From contig JAICRA010000091.1 in assembly GCA_025937615.1 (NCBI GenBank), positions 1-6,628 of the forward strand: a DNA stretch of 6,628 nucleotides, given 5' to 3'. Both the position numbers and the translations under genes were made by a program. The stretch comes from Thermomicrobiales bacterium. Lineage in GTDB: Bacteria; Chloroflexota; Chloroflexia; Thermomicrobiales; UBA6265. How positions within the stretch are numbered: the first letter of the stretch is position 1; every line of letters starts with the position of its first letter. The notes below the pieces were generated by a model. The model was not told the DNA's origin. It did no database searches and saw nothing but the letters and a program-made list of their open reading frames with translations. Positions 1 to 4,878 of this stretch are shown here, piece by piece.

Positions 1-213
1 GCCGATCGCCGCGTCCGGTTTCGTGAAATCGAGCGCCAGGGGCATCCCCCAGCGCTCCGCGAGGACCTGGGGCGTGTCGGTCGCCTGGATGACCTCGAGA
101 TCAAGCCGCGCCGCCGCCTGCCGGAAGGCACCCGCCCGGTACGTCGCCGGACTCGCCAGGAAGACCACTCGCGGCCGACTCGGGGTAGCGGGGTGAGAGG
201 GTGACGGGGTCAC
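1..213 (-). CDS. ATP-grasp-like protein, N-terminal fragment (runs off left edge)
   Basis: This minus-strand reading frame is open from a GTG at 213 to the window edge (71 codons). From residue 16 it reads VVFLASPATYRAGAFRQAAA and continues with an LDLEVIQATD stretch and a GMPLALDFTKPD stretch. The order is a hydrophobic beta strand, an S/T-x-Y-R-x-x-x-F helix, a second strand ending in Asp, and an LALDF element. It resembles the pre-ATP-grasp Rossmann-like domain of carboxylate-amine ligase-type proteins; the ATP-binding core would lie outside the window, so no reaction can be named. The start is uncertain. GTG 213 has no clear Shine-Dalgarno and adds a Pro/Ser-rich 15-residue leader read from G-rich DNA. 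GTG 168 begins exactly at the first strand but also lacks a ribosome site. The stop of the upstream 83-residue gene (232-234) lies in the same frame, and the 18-nt gap to GTG 213 suggests one operon. The family call is by recognition only. Confidence 0.5.
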   Translation of the reverse strand, partial: MTPSPSHPATPSRPRVVFLASPATYRAGAFRQAAARLDLEVIQATDTPQVLAERWGMPLALDFTKPDAAIG

Positions 214-225
214 GGGACCACGGGG
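182..225 (+). other. G-quadruplex-forming motif of six G-runs
   Basis: Six runs of three or four G lie on the plus strand at 182-185, 190-193, 199-201, 206-209, 214-216 and 222-225. The loops between them are 4, 5, 4, 4 and 5 nt, which satisfies the usual G3+N1-7 rule. The motif sits on the template strand of the leftward genes. It covers the gap between the 83-residue gene and the ATP-grasp fragment, and includes the GTG 213 start. The motif is seen directly; folding or function is inferred. Confidence 0.5.
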
Positions 226-231
226 CGTCGG

Positions 232-483
232 TCAGCCTTCAGTCCCGGTATCCGTGGCCGGTTCGGCTTCGGTGCGGCCGAGGGAGCAGACGACGATCGT
301 GTAGACCCCGCCGGAGCCGTCGGGCGTGACGGAGATTTCGCTCACCCGCAGATTGGCGTACGGAGTCTGCGAACGATCCTTGCTCAACCACTGGTTGACA
401 TCGTCCATGGCGGCACTTGTGTCCCGGGCGGCATTGGGGCTGTGAAAGAGGAACACCCGCGTGTCGGCGGGAACAAGATCCAT
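232..483 (-). CDS. Small hypothetical protein, 83 aa (alpha/beta, possibly Cse60-like)
   Basis: A complete small gene starts at ATG 483. An AAGGAG ribosome site lies at 492-497 with an 8-nt spacer, which makes it very likely to be translated. The protein reads as strand (TRVFLFHSP, about residues 8-16), amphipathic helix (about 18-36, with NQWLSKD), strand (about 43-52, LRVSEISV), strand (about 59-68, VYTIVVCSLG), then an acidic Glu/Thr-rich tail (70-83). There is no signal peptide, membrane segment or Cys/His metal cluster, so it should be cytoplasmic. The strand-helix-strand-strand order and the NQWL helix end loosely recall small Cse60-type proteins, but I do not truly recognise the family and assign no function. 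It is followed at once by the ATP-grasp gene on the same strand and is probably cotranscribed with it, so it may be an accessory or regulatory partner. That last step is inference. Confidence 0.75.
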   Translation of the reverse strand: MDLVPADTRVFLFHSPNAARDTSAAMDDVNQWLSKDRSQTPYANLRVSEISVTPDGSGGVYTIVVCSLGRTEAEPATDTGTEG

Positions 484-696
484 CGAGCCTGCTCCTTGCT
501 AACGAAAGGTCATCGGTGATGGGTGGTGGGTGACGGGAGTCGTTTCCGAATCCCCGGCCCGTCTCTCATCCCTGCTCAAAGCAACCCTGAATCAGCCGTC
601 ACATCGAGTGATTGCCTTGCGCCGAGTATAGCGAAGGGTGAGGAGCCACAGGATAGGCAGAATCAGCCCGAATCCGCCGATGACCTATCACCCCCG
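484..696. other. Intergenic region upstream of the 83-aa gene
   Basis: These 213 bp lie between the response regulator stop (697-699) and the start of the 83-residue gene. They hold the ribosome site at 492-497 and a possible leftward -10 at 625-630. A G-rich stretch at 521-537 has three GGG runs and shares the 10-mer GGGTGACGGG (528-537) with the G-rich motif at 199-208. I see no convincing terminator or small gene. Confidence 0.5.
625..630 (-). promoter_or_regulatory. Possible -10 element for the 83-aa gene
   Basis: On the minus strand this reads TATACT, five of six matches to the sigma-70 -10 consensus. It lies about 140 nt upstream of the ATG at 483. No good -35 hexamer is found at 16-18 nt spacing, so the call is weak. 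Confidence 0.25.
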
Positions 697-1437
697 CTAG
701 GCGACTGTCTGCGTCTTGTCCATTGCGGGGTCAGGCGCGCTCGCGGGCACTTGGCCCGGAACCGGCGGCGCGACTTCCATCCAGCCCTGGCGGACCGCGT
801 AGAGAATGGCGCCGACCCGATCGGTGGCGTTCAGCTTGCGCAGCACCGAGGTCATGTGGTTCTTGACCGTCTGCTCGGAAACGAAGAGCGCGTCCGCGAT
901 CTCCTTGTTGGAGAGTCCCTGGGCGACACAATCGAGCACCGCCAGCTCTCGTGTCGAAAGCGGCATCGGCTCGTCGCTGCTGCCAGCCTCGCTCGGTAGA
1001 CGCAACTCGGCGCGCAGGCGTCGCGCCAGCTCCGGCCGGGCCAACAACTCGGCGCGCAACAGATTCTCCCCGGCGCAAACGCGCGAGAGTGACGCGATGA
1101 GCGCTTCCGCGCCGATGTCCTTCTGCAAGAAAGCGACGGCCCCGGCTCGCACGGCCTCGATGATGCGATCGTCATCGACGTGGACCGAAAGGACCACGAT
1201 GCGCGCCCGGGTCTGCTTGCGGCGCAGGATGCGGGTAATGCGCAGCCCGGTGATACCTGGCAACTGGACATCGAGCAAGATCAATCCCGGGCGCGTCTCT
1301 TCTGCCGCCCGGATCGCATCGTGAGCGTTGCCCGCCTCCGCGACGATCTCATAACGTCCGGTCGCTTCCAGCACCCGGCGCAACCCGGTGCGAAATACCG
1401 GATGATCGTCGACCAACAGCACGCGCCGTGCGAGCAC
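697..1437 (-). CDS. NarL/FixJ-type response regulator (receiver + LuxR HTH), orphan
   Basis: A cytoplasmic two-component transcription regulator of 246 residues, the usual domain order with a slightly long tail. The receiver domain (about residues 4-120) has the acidic pair D10-D11, phospho-acceptor D56 in LILLDVQLPG, conserved S84 and K106, so all phosphorylation residues are intact. After a linker (about 125-158) comes a LuxR-type helix-turn-helix (about 160-219) with LSTRELAVLDCVAQGLSNKE and the recognition helix EQTVKNHMTSVLRKL. A Pro/Ala-rich tail (224-246) follows. The start is a GTG at 1437, with GGGGAGGG at 1444-1451 and a 6-nt spacer; translation from there begins directly at the first receiver strand. 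No histidine kinase gene adjoins it: the upstream neighbour is a Nudix hydrolase and the downstream one a small unknown protein. Signal and target genes are therefore unknown. Short repeats just upstream suggest autoregulation or control by another factor. Confidence 0.95.
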   Translation of the reverse strand: MLARRVLLVDDHPVFRTGLRRVLEATGRYEIVAEAGNAHDAIRAAEETRPGLILLDVQLPGITGLRITRILRRKQTRARIVVLSVHVDDDRIIEAVRAGAVAFLQKDIGAEALIASLSRVCAGENLLRAELLARPELARRLRAELRLPSEAGSSDEPMPLSTRELAVLDCVAQGLSNKEIADALFVSEQTVKNHMTSVLRKLNATDRVGAILYAVRQGWMEVAPPVPGQVPASAPDPAMDKTQTVA

Positions 1438-1611
1438 GGAGCACCCTCCCCGCTTTGCTGCTTCCGGCCGGGTCTGTCCCCACGGGAGGCGCCACCCACA
1501 CCTCGCCGTCAGACCCGACCGAGCAGCCTCCTACCCATCCCCAACAGATCGACGCTTGCGGGGCTGTCCGTACCGGCCGCACTCCCAGCGACGGACAGCG
1601 ACGAACCTGCA

Positions 1612-1626
1612 CCTCATGCTATGAGG
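1612..1626. promoter_or_regulatory. 15-bp perfect dyad, possible operator
   Basis: CCTCAT and ATGAGG form a perfect 6-bp inverted repeat around GCT. The dyad overlaps the candidate leftward -10 hexamer (1616-1621), the position expected for a repressor operator. It is a short element, so chance occurrence is not excluded. Confidence 0.35.
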
Positions 1627-1644
1627 CTCGTGGGTAATTAGCAA
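1616..1644 (-). promoter_or_regulatory. Candidate sigma-70-like promoter of the response regulator
   Basis: On the minus strand TTGCTA (1644-1639) and TAGCAT (1621-1616) are separated by 17 nt, each matching four of six consensus bases. The predicted transcript would start near 1609 and leave a leader of about 170 nt before GTG 1437. Support comes from position and the overlapping dyad and repeat rather than from hexamer strength. Confidence 0.3.
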
Positions 1645-1736
1645 CGGACAGAATGGCACAACACCGGGACGTCTCCTGACTCTCTCAGTGACAACGAGTC
1701 AACACTCCGATAATTATGAAGTGTAGGCTTGTGGTG

Positions 1737-2297
1737 TCAGCGGTACTCGCGGAGGAGGATCAGCAGACCGATCAGCGTCTTGGCATCTTCGATCTGCTCC
1801 GGACCGGGTGTGAGGAGGCGCGGAACGTCCGCGAGCGGGATTGGCGCCAGCCGGATCAACTCATCCGGATCGATCTCGCCCCCTGCCGGCTCGCAATCGG
1901 CGGCGTGGAAGATGGTCAATCGCTCGTTCGTGTAACCAGGAGAGGTGTAATACGAGGCAAGCTGCGTCAACCGGCCGCCGCGATACCCCGTTTCCTCGGT
2001 CAACTCCCGCCGGGCGCAGGCCTCGGGCGTCTCCCCCGACTCCAGCGTACCGGCGGGAAGCCCCAGCAATGTGCGGCCGATGGTGTGGTGGCTTTGGCGG
2101 AGTAGCAAGACGTTGCCGTCGCCGGTGACCCCCACGATCGCCACCGAGCCGGAGTGCTCGATGACCTCCCGGGTGGTAACCCGCCCGGTAGGCAAGCGCA
2201 CCTCATCGACGCGGACGTGCACCCACGCTCCGTCGAACCCCCTCCGCGAAGAAAGCGTCTCGTCGAGCGGCGGGTTCTCAGGATCGGCATCGGACAT
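1737..2297 (-). CDS. Nudix hydrolase, ADP-ribose pyrophosphatase type
   Basis: A cytoplasmic Nudix enzyme of 186 residues, within the usual size for ADP-ribose pyrophosphatases, which split ADP-ribose to AMP and ribose 5-phosphate. The Nudix box GX5EX7REUXEEXGU is complete: G83, E89, R97-E98-L99, E101-E102, G104-Y105. P120 in SYYTSPGYTNE lies 15 residues after the box, the position described as marking ADP-ribose specificity; this favours ADP-ribose but does not prove it. The N-terminal part has the RVDEVRLPTGR and VAIVGVTGDGNVLLLRQ strands typical of the family. I place the start at ATG 2297, with GAGGAG at 2308-2313 and a 10-nt spacer. A GTG at 2330 is in frame, but it lies inside the hairpin next to the tRNA, has no ribosome site, and would add 11 residues that do not look conserved. 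The gene lies 50 bp downstream of tRNA-Cys on the same strand and could be expressed by readthrough from the tRNA promoter. Confidence 0.93.
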   Translation of the reverse strand: MSDADPENPPLDETLSSRRGFDGAWVHVRVDEVRLPTGRVTTREVIEHSGSVAIVGVTGDGNVLLLRQSHHTIGRTLLGLPAGTLESGETPEACARRELTEETGYRGGRLTQLASYYTSPGYTNERLTIFHAADCEPAGGEIDPDELIRLAPIPLADVPRLLTPGPEQIEDAKTLIGLLILLREYR

Positions 2298-2322
2298 GAG
2301 CGAACGACTCCTCGGAAACGCG

Positions 2323-2347
2323 GACGGCACCCGTCGAGGGTGCCGTC
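2323..2347 (-). terminator. Perfect 10-bp hairpin abutting the tRNA-Cys 3' end
   Basis: In the minus-strand transcript, GACGGCACCC pairs perfectly with GGGTGCCGTC across a 5-nt loop (TCGAC). The stem begins at the base after the encoded CCA. The sequence downstream has only a TTT triplet and no proper U-tract, so as an intrinsic terminator it would be weak. It could instead act as an attenuator between tRNA and Nudix gene, or as a 3' processing or protection element. Confidence 0.5.
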
Positions 2348-2421
2348 TGGAGGCGCCAGGCGGATTCGAACCGCCGATCAGGGTTTTGCAGACCCGTGCC
2401 TTACCACTTGGCTATGGCGCC
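2348..2421 (-). tRNA. trnC: tRNA-Cys (GCA), CCA encoded
   Basis: Read on the minus strand, the acceptor stem GGCGCCA/TGGCGCC has seven perfect pairs. The D arm is GCC/GGC with a GG-containing loop. The anticodon loop is CTGCAAA with anticodon GCA at 2389-2387. The T arm is GGCGG/CCGCC with loop TTCGAAT. The discriminator is U73, the expected identity base for cysteine, and CCA is encoded at 2350-2348. The anticodon stem CGGGT/ACCCT has four pairs, with a C27-U43 mismatch at its outer end, which is unusual. The Nudix gene follows on the same strand. Confidence 0.95.
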
Positions 2422-2489
2422 AACAAGGGTTGCCGCTGGTCAAGGGCACTAGACAGTTTAGCATGATGCCGGCGTGCCTCGGTGTCTCG

Positions 2490-2527
2490 CGGGCAGGGCG
2501 TGGATTGCCAATGGCCCGCGCTGCCCG
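2490..2527. repeat. 7-bp inverted repeat bracketing the doxX promoter
   Basis: CGGGCAG at 2490-2496 and CTGCCCG at 2521-2527 are perfect inverted copies 24 bp apart. They enclose the candidate -35, and the right arm abuts the candidate -10. Two half-sites for a dimeric regulator are possible, but the GC-rich arms could arise by chance. Confidence 0.3.
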
Positions 2528-2533
2528 TAGAGT
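2505..2533 (+). promoter_or_regulatory. Candidate sigma-70-like promoter for the DoxX gene
   Basis: TTGCCA (2505-2510, five of six matches) and TAGAGT (2528-2533, four of six) are separated by the optimal 17 nt. Transcription would start near 2540, giving a leader of about 80 nt before ATG 2620. Confidence 0.4.
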
Positions 2534-2619
2534 ACGACCCGAGGGCAGCGCCGCGGATTGGCAGCCAGGATCTGGATCGCAACAGGAGATCCGCGCCAGG
2601 AGTGAGAGGGAAAAGCGCG

Positions 2620-3069
2620 ATGTACATCCCCGGACTCGACGTCAGGCTGACGGCGCCATACGGACTGGCGATTCTGCGCGTCGTCCTCGGCATCGCCATG
2701 CTCGTCCACGGCTGGAGCAAACTGAGTGGCGGTGTCGACAATGTGGCCGGCTTCTTCGGTGAGATGCTCAGGATTCCGGCGCCGGAACTCATGGCCTGGG
2801 TGGTGACGATCGTCGAGCTAGTCGGCGGTATCTTGCTCGTCGTCGGGTTCCTGACTCAGATCGTGGGAATCTTGATCGCCCTCGACATGCTCGGCGCCAT
2901 CCTCTTTGCATTTCTGCTCAGGGGTGCGCCCTTTATCGAGAACGGCGCTATCAGCTGGGAGAAAGAGGCGGTCTTCGCCGCCGCGGCCCTCTGCATTGCC
3001 CTGGCCGGGCCAGGCGTCTGGTCAGTCGATGACGTGGTGGCCGAGAATCGCGCTCGGGTAGTGACCTAG
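2620..3069 (+). CDS. DoxX-family four-helix membrane protein
   Basis: A 149-residue integral membrane protein with the DoxX hallmarks: LAILRVVLGIAMLVHGWSKL (residues 16-35), the second helix carrying VELVGGILLVVGFLT (65-79), and a C-terminal EAVFAAAALCIALAGPGVWS with a following VDD (116-138). Four membrane segments are likely, at about 15-31, 57-78, 81-100 and 117-134. DoxX proteins are inner-membrane proteins; some are subunits of thiosulfate:quinone oxidoreductase or linked to oxidative-stress complexes, but most have no proven role, and none can be assigned here. I chose ATG 2620 because GAGAGGG lies at 2604-2610 with a 9-nt spacer and the family begins just before helix one. The frame stays open upstream to an ATG at 2482, but that extension is hydrophilic, Arg-rich and overlaps the likely promoter. 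The gene leads the rightward arm and is 200 bp from the next one. Confidence 0.9.
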   Translation: MYIPGLDVRLTAPYGLAILRVVLGIAMLVHGWSKLSGGVDNVAGFFGEMLRIPAPELMAWVVTIVELVGGILLVVGFLTQIVGILIALDMLGAILFAFLLRGAPFIENGAISWEKEAVFAAAALCIALAGPGVWSVDDVVAENRARVVT

Positions 3070-3258
3070 TCTCGCGTCATTCCCCATCAACGTCGAATCG
3101 GAGCTCGAAGCAGCCAGATGAAGTCGGCGGGACAGGTTTGACGGCGACGCCTCCGCGCGTGTTCGCCCCGCCTCCTGGCCTGATGTTAGCCTCTTCCCCT
3201 GGGTTGCACGCCCGGCGCCACAGGGCGCGGTGCCGCCGCAACGCTGGTCCTCCCAAGT
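3070..3258. other. Intergenic region before the NTF2-like gene
   Basis: About 190 bp with no credible gene on either strand. A TTGACG at 3138-3143 resembles a -35, but there is no acceptable -10 at the right distance. I see no clear terminator after the DoxX gene, so cotranscription with the next gene is possible. Confidence 0.4.
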
Positions 3259-3269
3259 AGGAGACGACC

Positions 3270-3722
3270 ATGGCGCAGAGCAACGTCAGCGAGAAGGAGA
3301 TTGCCGAGCTCATTGAGCGCACGGCCGAAGCCGCCAAGGCCTATATCCGCGGGGACATGCGGACGTACTTCTCACTGATTCGGCACGCGGACGACTTCAC
3401 GCTCATGTCCCCGTTCGGCGGGGAACCGGAACGCGGCTTCGACACCTCCCCCGAGCGCCTGAAGGCCCTGGAGCGCTTCTTTCAGGGAGGCGAGGCGGAG
3501 TTGGAGGTCGTGGAGACATACGCGTCCGGTGATCTGGTCGTGCTGGTGATGATCGAACGGCAGCATGGCGAGGTCGGCGGTCTGCCCGACCAGGACTGGT
3601 CACTGCGCGTGACCTGGGTCTTTCGACGTGAAGGATCGGGATGGCGGCAAGTGCACCGGCACGCCGACCCGCTGGTCCACGGCATCACCTTTGAGCAACT
3701 CTCGGCGCTCGCCCGCGGCTGA
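3270..3722 (+). CDS. NTF2-like (SnoaL/DUF4440-type) small protein
   Basis: A 150-residue soluble protein whose pattern fits the NTF2-like cone fold. An N-terminal helix (about residues 6-38, with AYIRGDMRTYFSLI) is followed by the short DDFTLMSPFGG hairpin (41-51), a helix with FDTSPERLKALERFF (57-71), then long strands including ELEVVETY, DLVVLVMIERQHG (88-100) and RVTWVFRREGSGWRQVHRHA (113-132). The final W-R-x-V-H-R-H pattern is typical of SnoaL/DUF4440 ketosteroid-isomerase-like proteins. Members range from enzymes to ligand-binding or protective proteins, so no substrate is assigned. There is no signal peptide. ATG 3270 is supported by AGGAG at 3259-3263 with a 6-nt spacer. It lies between the DoxX gene and the binding-protein gene, all on the plus strand, with a 100-bp gap to the latter. 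Confidence 0.85.
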   Translation: MAQSNVSEKEIAELIERTAEAAKAYIRGDMRTYFSLIRHADDFTLMSPFGGEPERGFDTSPERLKALERFFQGGEAELEVVETYASGDLVVLVMIERQHGEVGGLPDQDWSLRVTWVFRREGSGWRQVHRHADPLVHGITFEQLSALARG

Positions 3723-3822
3723 CGCCTGGTGTGTCCGTGCTCGCCTCGGTCTCGTCCCGGGCGACTACCACACGTCTGCAAACCACTTTTGTAACTGGTT
3801 CGTCATTCCCTGGAGGTCTACG

Positions 3823-4878
3823 GTGCATTCTTCCCCGCTGCTTTCCCGCCGCCAGTTGCTGGTGCTCGTCCCGGTCTCGACGATGCTTGTCGCTTGCCCT
3901 GGGATATCCGGCAACCGCTTCGTGCCAGATGGCATGCATGCCCTGGCGCAGGAGCCGGAGCTGGAAACCGTCAGCGTCGCCCTCGACTGGTATCCAAACG
4001 CCAATCATGCCGGTCTCTACCTGGCCCAGGAACGCGGCTACTATGCCGAGGAAGGTCTCGCTCCGGAGTTCTACACGCCATCCGATCCGACGACGGTCTT
4101 GCAAACGGTTGGCGCCGGCCGCGACGACTTCGGCATCTCCTACCAGACGGACGTCTTGCTGGCGCGGGCGGCGGGAGTGCCGGTCGTCTCCGTGCTGGCG
4201 CTAGTACAGACACCCCTACAAGGCATCATGGTCCTCGCCGACAGTGGCATTACCCGGCCGCGCGACCTGGTCGAAAAGACCGTCGGCTACCCGGGGATTC
4301 CAAGCCAGGAAGCGTTCCTGGCCACGATGCTCGCGGACGATGGCGCGACCATCGACGACGTCGACCTGGTCAACATCGACTTTAACCTAGTACCAGGACT
4401 CATCTCGGGTCAGGTCGACGCCTCGCTCGGCGCGTTCTGGACGCACGAGCCGATCCTGGCCGAACAGGAGGGCTTTCCGACCAGCTTCCTGAAAGTCGAT
4501 GACTGGGGAGTGCCTTCCTATTACGAGCTGGTCATTGCGGCCGGCGAAGCCACAGTCGCCGAGCGGTCCGAGCTCGTCGAGCGCTTCCTCCGTGCCACGC
4601 GGCGTGGATACGAGGACGCGATCGCTGACCCGGCGGCCGCGATCGCCGCGCTGCGCGCCGTGAGCCCAGACCTCAATGTCGCGGTGGAGGAAGCAGGAAT
4701 CACCCTGCTCATGCCCGCCTGGACCACGGGCGGCGTCCCATTCGGAACGCAGACCGCGGAGCGCTGGGATGCCTACGCGGCGTGGATGGCCGAGCGCGGG
4801 CTAATCCCGGACGATCTCGACGTCGCCGCCGCCTGGCGTGGTGATCTGGCGCCGGTCATCGCAACCCCGGTTCCTTAA
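3823..4878 (+). CDS. NMT1/THI5-family ABC substrate-binding lipoprotein (ThiY-like)
   Basis: A 351-residue periplasmic-type solute-binding protein of the NMT1/THI5 family, whose bacterial members (ThiY) bind thiamine pyrimidine precursors such as formylaminopyrimidine; related members bind other small organic ligands. The N-terminus has a twin arginine (SRRQLLVLV, residues 8-16) and a lipobox LVAC (22-25), so export by Tat and lipidation at C25 are likely. The mature domain begins with VSVALDWYPNANHAGLYLAQ (50-69) and ERGYYAEEGL, the family's ligand-pocket signature. Next come an FGISYQTDVLLARAAGVPVV segment, a hinge region with GYPGIPSQEA, and VDASLGAFWTHEP. The start is GTG 3823 with GGAGG at 3812-3816 and a 6-nt spacer. 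The frame is open upstream to 3628, but that part overlaps the NTF2-like gene and would bury the signal peptide. No permease or ATPase gene adjoins it, and no TPP riboswitch is visible upstream. Ligand specificity is an inference from family resemblance. Confidence 0.9.
   Translation: MHSSPLLSRRQLLVLVPVSTMLVACPGISGNRFVPDGMHALAQEPELETVSVALDWYPNANHAGLYLAQERGYYAEEGLAPEFYTPSDPTTVLQTVGAGRDDFGISYQTDVLLARAAGVPVVSVLALVQTPLQGIMVLADSGITRPRDLVEKTVGYPGIPSQEAFLATMLADDGATIDDVDLVNIDFNLVPGLISGQVDASLGAFWTHEPILAEQEGFPTSFLKVDDWGVPSYYELVIAAGEATVAERSELVERFLRATRRGYEDAIADPAAAIAALRAVSPDLNVAVEEAGITLLMPAWTTGGVPFGTQTAERWDAYAAWMAERGLIPDDLDVAAAWRGDLAPVIATPVP

Larger units (their letters stand above)
1564..1651. repeat. 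Three copies of ACGGACAG, possible regulator-binding repeats
   Basis: ACGGACAG occurs at 1591-1598 and 1644-1651, and its reverse complement CTGTCCGT at 1564-1571. The two direct copies extend to AGCRACGGACAG with 11 of 12 identities (1587-1598 and 1640-1651, 53 bp apart, about five helical turns). The first two copies face each other across 19 bp. The third overlaps the candidate -35 of the response regulator promoter. The repeats are seen directly; a binding role is inferred. Confidence 0.45.
1438..1736. other. 299-bp non-coding region with repeats upstream of the response regulator
   Basis: This stretch lies between the Nudix stop (1737-1739) and the response regulator start. I find no credible protein in either strand. 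It contains the regulator's ribosome site (1444-1451), three copies of an 8-mer (1564-1651), a perfect 15-bp dyad (1612-1626), a candidate leftward promoter (1616-1644), and an inverted repeat TGACTC/GAGTCA (1677-1682 and 1696-1701). AT-rich patches near 1635 and 1712 stand out from the GC-rich surroundings, as expected of a promoter region. Confidence 0.6.
2422..2619. other. Divergent intergenic region between tRNA-Cys and doxX-like gene
   Basis: About 200 bp separate the leftward tRNA from the rightward DoxX gene, so promoters for both directions are expected here. A fair rightward promoter is seen at 2505-2533, along with the DoxX ribosome site (2604-2610). I could not identify a convincing leftward promoter for the tRNA. 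No gene is evident. Confidence 0.5.

Noticed and set aside
523..999. Plus-strand open frame of 158 residues opposite the response regulator
   Set aside because: It has no ribosome site or recognisable motif and overlaps the regulator's intact HTH on the other strand.
1677..1701. TGACTC/GAGTCA inverted repeat as terminator of the Nudix gene
   Set aside because: The stem is only 6 bp, the loop is 13 nt, and no T-run follows on the minus strand.
2298..2330. Upstream GTG start (2330) for the Nudix gene
   Set aside because: It lies inside the hairpin that abuts the tRNA and has no Shine-Dalgarno. ATG 2297 has GAGGAG and matches family length.
2482..2619. 46-residue N-terminal extension of the DoxX protein
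   Set aside because: It is hydrophilic, overlaps the candidate promoter, and lacks a ribosome site; ATG 2620 has one and fits the family start.
3628..3822. 65-residue N-terminal extension of the substrate-binding protein
   Set aside because: It overlaps the end of the NTF2-like gene and would place the Tat signal and lipobox internally; GTG 3823 has GGAGG at good spacing.
3723..3822. Possible TPP riboswitch before the ThiY-like gene
   Set aside because: The conserved TPP aptamer segments are not present. Only a weak AACCA/TGGTT pairing at 3781-3800 is seen.
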